Source: Mucilaginibacter empetricola (lineage in GTDB: Bacteria; Bacteroidota; Bacteroidia; Sphingobacteriales; Sphingobacteriaceae). From it: DNA of 64,000 nt. The stretch is taken from positions 186,001 through 250,000 of the forward strand of contig NZ_JANUBZ010000006.1 of the NCBI RefSeq assembly GCF_024808665.1. Reading direction: 5' to 3'. Positions 1 to 8,508 of the stretch are shown here, piece by piece. Position 1 is the first letter of the stretch; the number at the start of each line of letters is the position of its first letter. Both the position numbers and the translations under genes were made by a program. The notes beneath the pieces are model-generated. The model was not told the origin of the DNA and did no database searches. It saw nothing but the letters and a program-made list of their open reading frames with translations.

Positions 1-223
1 TTTCGGCAATGCAAATTACTTTGGCGTTGCTGTTTTTCTGGATGGTCTCCAAATCAGCCATGTGATCACCATGCCCGTGCGATAGCAGGATATAATCAGG
101 TTTTAAACTGTTTACATCAATGTTTTTGGCTAAAGGGTTGGGCGATATAAATGGATCAAATAATAGCTTTTTACCACCTGTTTCTAATTCAAAAGAGGCG
201 TGTCCATAAAAGGTTGCTTTCAT
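1..223 (-). CDS. MBL-fold metal-dependent hydrolase, UPF0173-like (3' part outside window)
   Basis: The minus strand from the ATG at 223 reads 74 codons to the window edge with no stop, beginning MKATFYGHASFELETGGKK. The segment SHGHGDH matches the HxHxDH zinc-binding motif of metallo-beta-lactamase-fold hydrolases, and the opening with an early His followed by LLFDPFISPNP is typical of the UPF0173/YtkL group, usually about 225 residues. It would be cytoplasmic because no signal peptide is visible. The substrate is unknown. The gene is oriented like ybaB downstream but is separated from it by other sequence, so an operon is not shown. Confidence 0.85.
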   Translation of the reverse strand, partial: MKATFYGHASFELETGGKKLLFDPFISPNPLAKNIDVNSLKPDYILLSHGHGDHMADLETIQKNSNAKVICIAE

Positions 224-349
224 AAAATAATGTTTAAAATGAGGTCAGTTTCAATTATAAAAATAAACGCAGCAAATATCGAAATAATAAATGTTTAAAC
301 TTTTATTAATCAGCATTAGATGCCGGTGTAATCGAAATTTTACTTCCAA

Positions 350-655
350 CTATTTTTGGAACAGACCGCCCAAACCGCCAAACATCTCTTTCGTCATGGC
401 GGCCATTTCGCTTTGGCTAACATTATCAGCTTGTTCCATCGCTTTGTTTATGGCAATTACTAAAAGCTCTTCCAATTGTTCTTTATCGGTATCTTTAAGT
501 AAGCTGTCATCAATAGTAACGCTTTGTACTACTTTATTGCCATTGGCAGTAACAGTAATTTTGCCACCCTCGGCAATGCCGGTAACAGTAACGGCATCCA
601 GCCTGGTTTTTACTTCGCCAGCCTTTTGCTGGGCTTCCATTATTTTGTCGAACAT
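350..655 (-). CDS. YbaB/EbfC family nucleoid-associated protein
   Basis: This 101-residue protein has the usual YbaB size and layout. It opens MFDKIMEAQQKAGEVKTRLD, a helical start, has a central beta segment (GGKITVTANGNKVVQSVTID), and ends in a helix containing NKAMEQ and a Gly/Met-rich tail (MFGGLGGLFQK). The family binds DNA as dimers and influences gene expression; elsewhere it is often next to recR or dnaX, which are not visible here. The ATG at 655 is favoured because it begins the conserved helix. Confidence 0.88.
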   Translation of the reverse strand: MFDKIMEAQQKAGEVKTRLDAVTVTGIAEGGKITVTANGNKVVQSVTIDDSLLKDTDKEQLEELLVIAINKAMEQADNVSQSEMAAMTKEMFGGLGGLFQK

Positions 656-671
656 GTTGTTTTTTATGTGC

Positions 672-865
672 AGATAAGTTATGTGCAGATGTGCAGATGT
701 GCAAATATGCAGATGTGCAGATTATTATTTAATTAAATATAAGTTGTCGTAAATTCAGTATTTTCATTTCCAAATCCGCACATCCCCGCATCCGAATATC
801 CCATCATTCGCACATCTGCATATCCTCACATCCCCACATTTGCACATCCCCGCATCTGCACATCC
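672..865. repeat. Two inverted arrays of short GTGCAGAT-type repeats
   Basis: Positions 672-722 contain repeated GTGCAGAT words. Positions 776-865 contain the same kind of word on the other strand (CACATC, GCACATCTGCAT). The two arrays face each other across about 50 bases of A+T-rich DNA, downstream of the serine hydrolase and upstream of ybaB. They are low-complexity intergenic repeats; short ORFs through them are not believable genes. Confidence 0.7.
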
Positions 866-866
866 G

Positions 867-2090
867 CTAATCATCACTGGTATCCCCATTACCCTTATAT
901 GCACTTTTACGCACAATAGGCATGCCAACGGCATTAAACAGGTCATCCAATTTTAAAAGGCTTCCGTTTGATAAGTTGGTTAAAAGCACCACAGTTATAT
1001 CATCCTGTATATCTCTTAAATAAATATGTCTGAAACCATGCCACCAGCCGGTATGGTAAATTACCTGTTTGCCCGGTGCTTCAAATATGCGCCATCCGTA
1101 ACCATAGCTAAAATGACCATGTATCATTGGGTTACGCGGCACGTAGGCCGAGTCCATTGTGGCTTGTTTTAATAACCTGCCATCGCGTAAAGCCCGGTCA
1201 AAAAGGTACAGATCACCAACGGTGCTGTATATGCCTTTATCACCAACAGGGCCGTCTAAAAAATTTTGCGCTACCGAATAGCGCCATTGGCCCCTGTCGT
1301 GCCCAACCACATCAACCGGAATTTTTTGATACACAGCTTTGGAGTAAACGGCGGTATGCTCCATTCCTGAAGGATTGAAGATATGCGTCTTCATAAAATC
1401 GGCGTATGATTGTCCGGTTATTTTTTCGATGATCGAACCCAATACCATGAAATTGGAATTATTGTACAAGAACCTTTTATTGGGTTTATTAAACGGGCGC
1501 GGTTTATACTGCGCAATTAACGCCATCTCATCCTGGTTAGATAATCCTTTGCGTTCGTCGCGATGTTCGGCACGGTACAGATCATCCGTAAAATAGACGT
1601 AGTTCATCATACCCGAGCGATGGGTGAGCAGCAGGCGGATGGTAACGCCATCGTACGGAAAATCGGGAAAGTATTTTTTTACATCGTCATCCAAGGTCAG
1701 TTTTCCTTGCTCCCAAAGCATCAATATGGCAGTGGAGGTCATGGTTTTGGTAACCGATGCCAGTTCAAACTGTGAGCCTATTTTTAAGCTATCGCGATGC
1801 AGATAATCGGCCCAGCCAATTGCTTTTTCATATATAACTTTGCCATGTTTAGCCACCAGCACGTTGCCATTAAAGCCACGTGTGCGGTGCAATTCCTGCA
1901 TAACGGCGTCGATATGCTTATCGGCATCTTTAGGATCATAAGCCAGTAAGGCTTTGGGATCAAATGGCACCGAGGGTTTAACCGGGGCCGCCTGAACACT
2001 ATTGATAGCTGTTTTATCGTTTTGTTTTGACGAACAGGATATGAGGATGGACGAAGAAAGGAAGGCGAATGTCAGAATACTTTTATACAC
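867..2090 (-). CDS. Serine hydrolase lipoprotein (beta-lactamase/class C PBP family)
   Basis: A 407-residue protein with an N-terminal lipoprotein signal (hydrophobic stretch, then LISC with Cys19). The catalytic motif SVTK is at residues 112-115, the YxN motif at 209-211 (YNN), and an HTG motif stands in for KTG near residue 346. Together these are the class C beta-lactamase/DD-peptidase family signatures (COG1680). Family members hydrolyse or transfer peptidoglycan peptides, esters or beta-lactams; the real substrate cannot be read from sequence. It is probably anchored in a membrane facing the periplasm. It diverges from the TPR gene at 2213. Confidence 0.88.
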   Translation of the reverse strand: MYKSILTFAFLSSSILISCSSKQNDKTAINSVQAAPVKPSVPFDPKALLAYDPKDADKHIDAVMQELHRTRGFNGNVLVAKHGKVIYEKAIGWADYLHRDSLKIGSQFELASVTKTMTSTAILMLWEQGKLTLDDDVKKYFPDFPYDGVTIRLLLTHRSGMMNYVYFTDDLYRAEHRDERKGLSNQDEMALIAQYKPRPFNKPNKRFLYNNSNFMVLGSIIEKITGQSYADFMKTHIFNPSGMEHTAVYSKAVYQKIPVDVVGHDRGQWRYSVAQNFLDGPVGDKGIYSTVGDLYLFDRALRDGRLLKQATMDSAYVPRNPMIHGHFSYGYGWRIFEAPGKQVIYHTGWWHGFRHIYLRDIQDDITVVLLTNLSNGSLLKLDDLFNAVGMPIVRKSAYKGNGDTSDD

Positions 2091-2212
2091 AAATCTTAAA
2101 AATAAATTTTACAACACTTTATCGTGTGCAAAAATCAGAAATATTACAATAGCGTTTAAACATTGTTTTAATTATTTTTTCTTTTAGTTGACAGCTCTTT
2201 ATATTTTTAGGG

Positions 2213-3244
2213 ATGAATTTTTTGAAATATTCCATACTGCTTATTTTATTCACATTAGGCTGCCAAAATATCTTCGCTCAGAACAATGAAGACGCGCATG
2301 CATTACTAAAAGAAGGTGTACAACTGAATGACCAGGGCAAATATGCCGAAGCCATTGCCAAATACGATGAGGCATTAAAGTTAGATCCGAATAATTTATA
2401 TGCCGATTTTGAAATGGCTTATTCCCTGTTTGCTTCCAATAAAGGCGATGATGGTATTCCTTATCTACAAAAAGTAATAGCCGCCGGTACTTCATTAACG
2501 CCCGGCGCTTATGATTTGCTGGGCAGTATTTACGACAGGGATAACCAAAAAGACAAGGCCATTGAGGCTTATAATGCCGGTATAAAAGCAAACCCGGCGT
2601 ATCAGCGCCTGTACTATAACCTGGGATTGGTTTATTTTAGATATAAGGACTATGCCGAAGCCGAAAAGAATGCCATTGAGGCCATTAAGCTCGACCCCAA
2701 ACATGCCAGCAGTCAGCGGATGTATGCCCTGTTGTGCTTTCATCAAAATAAAAGAGTGCCTGCACTTTTAGGTTTTTGCAGTTTTATATTGCTGGAGCCT
2801 AATACCGTGCGATCTGTTGAGGCATACAACAACATTCAGCATATTTTGCAAGGCGGCGTTTTAAAGGCCGACAATGGCAGCACCACCATTCAAATTTCGC
2901 CAAATGATAGCAAGGATATGGGGATACTCAACATGGGCATTTCATTAATCGTTGTTTCGGGGCAAACCAAAAAACTTACCGGCGCCGATCTTTTTGAATA
3001 CGAACTGAAAAGCATATTTGAGCTGGCCGGCCAGTTGTCAGAGAAAAAGACGGAAGCCGAAAAAGACTTTTTCTGGAAATATGATGCCGATTATTTCTAC
3101 AAATTGGCACAATCGCCCAATATCGCTGCCTTTGCACGTTTGGTGAGTTTAAGCAACCCGGAAAGTACCCAATGGCTGAGGGATAATCCTCAAAAGGCAA
3201 GCGACCTAATGAACTGGGTTAAGACAACCGAAAGAGGGTTTTAA
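2213..3244 (+). CDS. Secreted TPR-repeat protein
   Basis: This 343-residue protein starts with a clear signal peptide ending in FAQ (about residue 23). Residues about 30-190 form at least four TPR units: EGVQLNDQGKYAEAIAKYDE, then units around AYDLLGSIYDRDNQKDKAIE and LYYNLGLVYFRYKDYAEAEK. The C-terminal 150 residues have no recognised domain. TPRs bind other proteins, so a periplasmic scaffold role is an inference. Two small genes follow on the same strand with gaps of about 30 bases, suggesting one transcript. Confidence 0.85.
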   Translation: MNFLKYSILLILFTLGCQNIFAQNNEDAHALLKEGVQLNDQGKYAEAIAKYDEALKLDPNNLYADFEMAYSLFASNKGDDGIPYLQKVIAAGTSLTPGAYDLLGSIYDRDNQKDKAIEAYNAGIKANPAYQRLYYNLGLVYFRYKDYAEAEKNAIEAIKLDPKHASSQRMYALLCFHQNKRVPALLGFCSFILLEPNTVRSVEAYNNIQHILQGGVLKADNGSTTIQISPNDSKDMGILNMGISLIVVSGQTKKLTGADLFEYELKSIFELAGQLSEKKTEAEKDFFWKYDADYFYKLAQSPNIAAFARLVSLSNPESTQWLRDNPQKASDLMNWVKTTERGF

Positions 3245-3277
3245 ACTCCAACAACCATATAAATCCTAAAAATTATC

Positions 3278-3694
3278 ATGACCAAAAAACAATTAGCTGA
3301 ATTTATTCCATTAACTATCTTTTTATTAGCAGTAATAGGCGTTCTCTTAAAACTTCCTTTTTCTACCATGCTCGCGGCCATAAGCGGGTCTGCGACAGCT
3401 ATGCTTTATTTCTATGCTGCTTTATGGTTATATACCAAATATGAGATGCCCAAGGCAAGTAAAATTATTGCAGGGGTATTTTATAGCATAGCGCTTATAG
3501 CTTGTTTGTTTTGTTTGCTTCGATGGCCCGGTGGGAAATTTTTTGGCTATGTCAGTTATTTAGGCATGAGTATAATGCTGGCAATCTGTTTGTTAAACTA
3601 CAAATCATCTGCTTATAAACAACTATTATACCGGTGTGTTGGGTTTATAGTATTGCTTTCTATAATTTATGGATATAGAAGGTTTTCTGTTTAA
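3278..3694 (+). CDS. Small integral membrane protein, unknown function
   Basis: 138 residues with four predicted membrane segments, roughly at 10-30, 34-55, 63-82 and 88-110, plus a hydrophobic C-terminal stretch. I recognise no family. It lies 33 bases after the TPR gene and 28 before the next gene, in the same orientation, so it is probably co-transcribed. It would sit in the inner membrane. Confidence 0.7.
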   Translation: MTKKQLAEFIPLTIFLLAVIGVLLKLPFSTMLAAISGSATAMLYFYAALWLYTKYEMPKASKIIAGVFYSIALIACLFCLLRWPGGKFFGYVSYLGMSIMLAICLLNYKSSAYKQLLYRCVGFIVLLSIIYGYRRFSV

Positions 3695-3722
3695 TTGGTA
3701 ATATTTTGACGTATTCTTTGTT

Positions 3723-4232
3723 ATGAAAATTTTCTATCTCATAGTTTTAATCAAGTTATTAGTCTTTTCAAATTCTGCTGTATTTGCGCAAACTAAAGTT
3801 GATACCGCCAGACTTAGTTTTATAAGGACTCAGTATGCTCATATAAATGATAATTTAAAACTCTATAAAAAGAAGACAATTGAGGATACGGCTAAAACTA
3901 CAGAAGGAAATGAAGTAGTAAGGTTTTACAAAGGCCCGGAGATAAAAAAGATAAAAGCAATGTATTACGGGGAAACAGGAAAAGCCCTTGATGAATACTA
4001 CTTTTATAATGGCAAGTTAATTTTCTATTTTAAGGCAGAATATCATTACAATATGCCTATTAATGTTAACGGTAGCAAGATAACGTCGGTTAAAGAGACT
4101 AGATATTATTTTAATGATGATCAGCTGGTTAAGGTACTCCCTAATCCGACTAAGTCACTTTCTACAACAGCATTAGCCAAATTATCAGCGGAGACAAGGA
4201 GAGAAGCCGGAAGGTTGATGAAATTAAACTAA
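3723..4232 (+). CDS. Secreted protein of unknown function
   Basis: 169 residues with an N-terminal signal peptide ending around VFAQ (residue 23). The mature part is charged and tyrosine-rich, with repeated hydrophobic-YY patterns (AMYYGETGKALDEYYFYNGK) suggesting beta strands, similar to small Bacteroidota proteins of unknown role. No catalytic motif is visible. It is the last gene of the run starting at 2213; no clear terminator follows. Confidence 0.65.
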   Translation: MKIFYLIVLIKLLVFSNSAVFAQTKVDTARLSFIRTQYAHINDNLKLYKKKTIEDTAKTTEGNEVVRFYKGPEIKKIKAMYYGETGKALDEYYFYNGKLIFYFKAEYHYNMPINVNGSKITSVKETRYYFNDDQLVKVLPNPTKSLSTTALAKLSAETRREAGRLMKLN

Positions 4233-4338
4233 ATCTTTGTGAAGCCTCATATCTATTAATATATCCCGGTATCACAAGCCTATTTGTTTTGTACTAAAAA
4301 GATTACCCTCACTAATTTTTAAGCATCACATAAAAACA

Positions 4339-4346
4339 TAACTTTG
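4339..4346 (+). promoter_or_regulatory. Bacteroidota -7 box (TAACTTTG) upstream of fumC
   Basis: TAACTTTG fits the Bacteroidota primary sigma -7 consensus TAnnTTTG and lies 23 bases before the fumC ATG. A good -33 TTG is not obvious at the usual distance, so this rests on the -7 box and position only. Confidence 0.5.
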
Positions 4347-4369
4347 CCCAGTAAAAAAATACAAATTCC

Positions 4370-5767
4370 ATGAGTTTCAGAACTGAACACGATACCATGG
4401 GCGAGGTACAGGTACCTGCCGATAAATACTGGGGAGCACAAACAGAAAGATCACGTAATAATTTCAAAATAGGTCCGGAAGCATCTATGCCTAAAGAAAT
4501 TATTGCTGCCTTTGCTTACCTTAAAAAAGCTGCCGCTTATACCAATACCGATTGCGGCGTTTTACCTGCCGAAAAACGCGACCAGATAGCAGCCGTATGC
4601 GACGAAATATTAGCCGGTAAATTAGCGGGCGAATTTCCGCTGGTTATTTGGCAAACAGGCTCGGGCACACAATCAAACATGAACGTGAACGAGGTAATTG
4701 CTAACCGTGCACATGTTATAGCCGGAAATAAACTGGGCGAAGGAAAAACCTTTATCCATCCTAATGATGATGTAAATAAATCACAATCATCAAACGATAC
4801 CTACCCAACTGCAATGCATATTGCGGCCTACAAAATGGTAATTGATGTAACCATTCCGGGTATTGAAAAACTGCGCGATACCTTAAAAGCAAAATCAGAA
4901 GCTTTTAAAAGTGTGGTAAAAATTGGCCGTACCCATTTAATGGATGCTACGCCGCTGACCTTGGGTCAGGAATTCTCTGGCTATGTGTCGCAATTAGACC
5001 ATGGTTTAAGAGCTTTAAGAAATACGCTTGATCACCTTTCTGAGCTGGCTTTAGGTGGCACCGCTGTAGGTACGGGCATCAATACACCAAAAGGATACGA
5101 TGTAAAGGTGGCCGAATATATTGCCAAATTTACCAACCTGCCTTTCCGTACTGCCGAAAATAAATTTGAAGCATTGGCAGCACATGATGCCATTGTGGAA
5201 AGCCATGGCGCTTTAAAACAAATAGCCGTATCGTTAATGAAAATTGCTAATGATATCCGTTTGCTGGCTTCTGGTCCGCGCTCAGGTATTGGTGAAATTC
5301 ATATTCCTGATAATGAACCGGGATCATCAATTATGCCGGGCAAGGTTAATCCAACCCAAAATGAAGCCGTTACCATGGTAGCGGCACAAGTGATGGGTAA
5401 TGATGTTACCATTTCAATAGCAGGATCAAACGGTCACTACGAACTGAACGTATTTAAACCGGTTATGGCGGCAAACTTCCTGCAATCGGCCCGTTTAATT
5501 GGTGATGCCTGTGTTTCTTTTAATGACCATTGCGCAGTTGGTATTGAGCCAAACTATGCAGGCATTAAAAAGCATCTGGAAAACTCATTGATGCTGGTTA
5601 CTGCGTTGAATCCGCATATCGGGTATGAAAATGCAGCCAAAATCGCCAAAAAAGCATTGAAAGAAAACCTGTCGCTGCGTGAAGCTGCTCTTGGACTTGG
5701 TTTAGTAACCAACGAGCAGTTTGACCAATGGGTACGCCCAGAAGACATGATAGGAAGCTTAAAATAA
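4370..5767 (+). CDS. fumC: Class II fumarate hydratase
   Basis: 465 residues, the normal length of class II fumarases, which interconvert fumarate and malate in the TCA cycle without an Fe-S cluster. The lyase signature [11 protein letters not shown] is at about 317-327 and includes the catalytic serine loop. The substrate-site segments [14 protein letters not shown] (about 96-109) and [10 protein letters not shown] (about 186-195) are intact. The protein is cytosolic. The ATG follows a TAACTTTG box closely, and a hairpin follows the stop. It appears monocistronic. Confidence 0.96.
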   Translation: MSFRTEHDTMGEVQVPADKYWGAQTERSRNNFKIGPEASMPKEIIAAFAYLKKAAAYTNTDCGVLPAEKRDQIAAVCDEILAGKLAGEFPLVIWQTGSGTQSNMNVNEVIANRAHVIAGNKLGEGKTFIHPNDDVNKSQSSNDTYPTAMHIAAYKMVIDVTIPGIEKLRDTLKAKSEAFKSVVKIGRTHLMDATPLTLGQEFSGYVSQLDHGLRALRNTLDHLSELALGGTAVGTGINTPKGYDVKVAEYIAKFTNLPFRTAENKFEALAAHDAIVESHGALKQIAVSLMKIANDIRLLASGPRSGIGEIHIPDNEPGSSIMPGKVNPTQNEAVTMVAAQVMGNDVTISIAGSNGHYELNVFKPVMAANFLQSARLIGDACVSFNDHCAVGIEPNYAGIKKHLENSLMLVTALNPHIGYENAAKIAKKALKENLSLREAALGLGLVTNEQFDQWVRPEDMIGSLK

Positions 5768-5781
5768 GAGCCTCAATTCAC

Positions 5782-5810
5782 AAGTCCCTCTCGAACCAAG
5801 GAGGGACTTT
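5782..5810 (+). terminator. Stem-loop terminator after fumC
   Basis: AAGTCCCTC at 5782-5790 pairs with GAGGGACTT at 5801-5809 across a 10-base loop, 15 bases after the fumC stop. It is followed by a short mixed A/T stretch rather than a long T run, so its strength is uncertain. Confidence 0.65.
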
Positions 5811-5827
5811 AAAATCGCTTGTAAAAC

Positions 5828-6355
5828 ATGCAAAAACCTTCCGGCTTTCGGTTTCCAGCTTTCCTTTTCGCTTTCAGCTTTCTGCTTTCAGCTTTTAGCT
5901 TCTCCTCCTGTAAATTTAATCCAAACATGCAAACGCCTGGCGAGAGTTATTTGCAGGGCGAATGGCAACAGGACTCTATCCCTAAACAAAAACAACTGGT
6001 CAGCTATTCTCTTTATCACCTTAAATTTAGCTGCGATTCTTTTTTTGTGTCGATCAGTTCATACAGTAAAGTAAATGCCGGGGCTGATAGTTGCATGAGC
6101 AGCGGCCACTGGACAGAATACTGTAAAGGTACTTACGATCAAAAAGGTGACACCCTACATTTAGCCGGGCAGTTTTGTAATGCCGATATGAGTATTAAAG
6201 ATGATAAGGGTTGTTTCCGTTCGGGCGATTATAATGAACTTTTTAAGGTCAGTAAAAAAACAGATTCGCTGATTCAGTTTTTAAGCACCACCGGTGTTAT
6301 TCCTATAAATGCACGTTTAATTAAAAAAATATCCTGTACTCCAAAACCACTGTAA
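5828..6355 (+). CDS. Lipoprotein of unknown function
   Basis: 175 residues. The signal sequence is rich in Phe, Ala and Ser and ends in a lipobox-like SFSSC (about residue 27). The DNA coding for it is an imperfect CTTTCAGC-type repeat, like simple intergenic repeats of this group. The mature part contains several Cys residues and a WxxD-like lipocalin flavour (GEWQQDS, DKGCFRSGDYNE), but no family is certain. It ends one base before the nuclease gene, so the two are an operon. Confidence 0.7.
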   Translation: MQKPSGFRFPAFLFAFSFLLSAFSFSSCKFNPNMQTPGESYLQGEWQQDSIPKQKQLVSYSLYHLKFSCDSFFVSISSYSKVNAGADSCMSSGHWTEYCKGTYDQKGDTLHLAGQFCNADMSIKDDKGCFRSGDYNELFKVSKKTDSLIQFLSTTGVIPINARLIKKISCTPKPL

Positions 6356-6356
6356 A

Positions 6357-7148
6357 ATGAAAAACTTTTTGAAAAAATTATTATTGGTAATAGCGGTATC
6401 TTACCTGCCATTACAATCTATGGCATGGGGTACCCAGGGCCACCGTATTTGCGGGCAAATTGCCAACAACTATTTAACACCCAAAACCCGTAAAGCTATC
6501 GAGGCTATTTTGGGTAATGAATCAATTGCTATGGCGAGTAACTGGGCCGATTTTATTAAATCAGACCCTGCATTTAGCTATTTATCATCATGGCATTATA
6601 TTGATTTCGATAAAGCTTACAGCTATCCCGAAATGGTTGACTTTTTGAATCACGATACCAATACAGATGCCTATACCAAGCTGAACTTTTTAATAGCGGA
6701 GCTGAAAAAACCTGATTTGAGCAAAGAAAACAAATTACTTTATCTGCGTATGCTGATTCATATTATTGAGGATGTACACCAGCCTATGCACACCGCTCAT
6801 GCTGACGACAAAGGCGGTAACGATTTTAAAGTAAACTGGTTTAGCACCTCAACTAACTTGCATTCTGTTTGGGATTCGCAGTTGATAGATTTTCAGCAGT
6901 TGAGCTATACCGAATATGCAACCTGGATTAACCATAGCACTTTAGCACAACGTACTGCATGGCAAAAAGAGCCGATCAGCCAATGGTTGTTTGAATCGAA
7001 CCAGATTGCTGAAAAACTGTACACCGAAATAAAACCTGGCGATACGCTGAACTACAAATACAACTTTACCCATATTGAAATAGTGAACCAACAATTGCTT
7101 AAAGCAGGAGTGAGGTTAGCCGGCGTGCTGAATGCTATTTTTGGGTAA
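6357..7148 (+). CDS. Secreted S1/P1-family nuclease
   Basis: 263 residues. The signal peptide ends at Ala23, making Trp24 the mature N-terminus, exactly as in S1/P1 zinc nucleases, where that residue ligates zinc. Other ligands are visible: WGTQGHR (His29), NWADF, HYIDF, and HIIEDVHQPMH, which supplies His and Asp ligands. The family cleaves single-stranded DNA and RNA, and sometimes 3'-nucleotides, in the periplasm or outside the cell. It is coupled to the upstream lipoprotein gene by a one-base gap. All motif residues are present, so it is probably active. Confidence 0.92.
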   Translation: MKNFLKKLLLVIAVSYLPLQSMAWGTQGHRICGQIANNYLTPKTRKAIEAILGNESIAMASNWADFIKSDPAFSYLSSWHYIDFDKAYSYPEMVDFLNHDTNTDAYTKLNFLIAELKKPDLSKENKLLYLRMLIHIIEDVHQPMHTAHADDKGGNDFKVNWFSTSTNLHSVWDSQLIDFQQLSYTEYATWINHSTLAQRTAWQKEPISQWLFESNQIAEKLYTEIKPGDTLNYKYNFTHIEIVNQQLLKAGVRLAGVLNAIFG

Positions 7149-7263
7149 ATTGGTTGATTGGGTGAGTTGTTGATTGAGTTGATTAGGTTAAACAGCAACG
7201 AGCTTAAAAATATCACAATAACTATGGGTTTAAAACTAAGAGTGTTCGAAACATTAAAAAGGG

Positions 7264-7334
7264 TGTCATGCTGAGGCACTCGAAGCATGTGGGCAAAGGC
7301 CTCTGCGCTCACCCTTCGAGTGCCTCAGGGTGAC
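7264..7334. repeat. REP-like long palindrome
   Basis: The 21-base arm at 7264-7284 (GTCATGCTGAGGCACTCGAAG) pairs with 7314-7334 at 19 of 21 positions. This is the common CATGCTGAGG...CCTCAGCATG type of intergenic palindrome of Sphingobacteriaceae. It lies in a 550-base gene-free stretch after the nuclease gene. Confidence 0.7.
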
Positions 7335-7397
7335 ATCCCTATCATATTTCGTAATAAAAACCAAGGTTTCGAACATTCAAGGTTTCAAACCCATCGT

Positions 7398-7602
7398 TAT
7401 TTAAGGAAGTAATTTTTCAACCCTCTTTTTTGCTTGCAAAAGAGAGGATGAACGAGCGAAGCGATGTTCGGGTGAGTCAACTCTGCGAGCAGCATTGACG
7501 TAAATGCATTTGCGGTGTCGACTCATCCCGACGTTCTCCGCCTTTAGGCGGATGGTCGACCTTCTCTCCGCTTCGCGCAAAGAAGGTTTGAAAAAGTTGT
7601 TT
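7398..7602 (+). repeat. MITE-like intergenic repeat, copy A
   Basis: A unit of about 200 bases with structured ends: a CTCTTTTTTGCTTGCAAAAGAGAG-type hairpin on the left and CCTTCTCTCCGCTTCG...AAAGAAGG on the right. The same unit occurs inverted at about 16183-16405, nearly identical in the right half and differing mainly in a short middle piece. It has no credible coding content. Short ORFs through it in both copies are repeat shadows. Confidence 0.75.
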
Positions 7603-7700
7603 TCAATACATAATAACAGCGTCAAACGTAAGGCTCTTTTTAACGTCCTTTAGACACTTTCGCTTTTTTTTAAACTTAACACTACTCACCCAACAAAAAA

Positions 7701-8135
7701 ATGAAAATACTAATGGTTTGCCTGGGTAATATCTGCCGTTCGCCGTTGGCGCATGGTGTGTTGGAACATATGGCTAATGAGCAGGGATTGGATTGGGAAG
7801 TTGATTCTGCCGGAACGGGTAACTGGCATGTTGGCGAAGGGCCTGACAGGCGTTCCGTTCGTACTGCACGTGAGCATGGTGTAGATATCAGCAAACAGGT
7901 TTGCAGGCAGTTTAAGGTGAGTGATTTTGATGATTTTGATCACATTTTTGTGATGGATAAAAATAACCTGAACGATGTACTGGCCCAGGCCCGTAACAAA
8001 GCCGACGAACAAAAAGTAAAGTTGCTGCTGAGCGATAAAATTGTACCCGATCCTTATTATGACGATAAACAGTTTGAGCCCGTTTATACCATGATTGAAG
8101 CGGGCTGCCGCAGTATTATTAAACAATTGGCTTAA
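7701..8135 (+). CDS. Low-molecular-weight protein-tyrosine phosphatase
   Basis: 144 residues. The catalytic loop CLGNICRS at 7-14 gives Cys7 and Arg13 of the C-x5-R-S motif. The general acid is in VPDPYY near residue 118. The family dephosphorylates tyrosine in proteins and in bacteria often acts on capsule/exopolysaccharide kinases, but no kinase is visible here. It is cytosolic. The whole family length is present. It stands alone, 90 bases before the next small gene. Confidence 0.93.
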   Translation: MKILMVCLGNICRSPLAHGVLEHMANEQGLDWEVDSAGTGNWHVGEGPDRRSVRTAREHGVDISKQVCRQFKVSDFDDFDHIFVMDKNNLNDVLAQARNKADEQKVKLLLSDKIVPDPYYDDKQFEPVYTMIEAGCRSIIKQLA

Positions 8136-8225
8136 AAATGAACTGTAACGGTGCTAATTGCGTATAATTAGCAGTATTTTTAGGCGTAATTTTTGTCTCA
8201 AATTAAATACCATTTAAGCTAATAA

Positions 8226-8468
8226 ATGATTTTGCACACCATATGTACTTTAATTAATAGCCACTTGCTTAATATGATGTATTTGTATTTGGGGCCGGGT
8301 ATGGATGGGGGAGCAATATCAATGATTATTGCTTTTTTAGTGTCGTCAGTTACTTTTTTAGTTTCACTAATCTGGTACCCGGTTAAAAAGATAAAGATTT
8401 TCTTTAAAAACATATTTAATAAAACTACGTCATCAGCTCCCCAAAAAGATAGTCCCGATAATAAATAA
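8226..8468 (+). CDS. Small membrane protein preceding a sulfotransferase
   Basis: 80 residues with one strong hydrophobic segment (about 32-52) and a basic cytosolic tail. It has a YLGPGMDGG motif before the segment, resembling the Y-x-D/G-PGTGS motif of small membrane proteins found in glycan loci. The start could instead be one of the later Met codons just before YLYLGPG. It is followed after 40 bases by the sulfotransferase gene in the same orientation. Confidence 0.6.
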   Translation: MILHTICTLINSHLLNMMYLYLGPGMDGGAISMIIAFLVSSVTFLVSLIWYPVKKIKIFFKNIFNKTTSSAPQKDSPDNK

Positions 8469-8508
8469 ATTGCCAGGGGATTGATCTTATAGTTGTTAAT
8501 TACAGGCC

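Noticed and set aside
764..946. Small ORF in GTGCAGAT repeats
   Set aside because: Cys/Asp/Met-rich frame produced by the repeat words.
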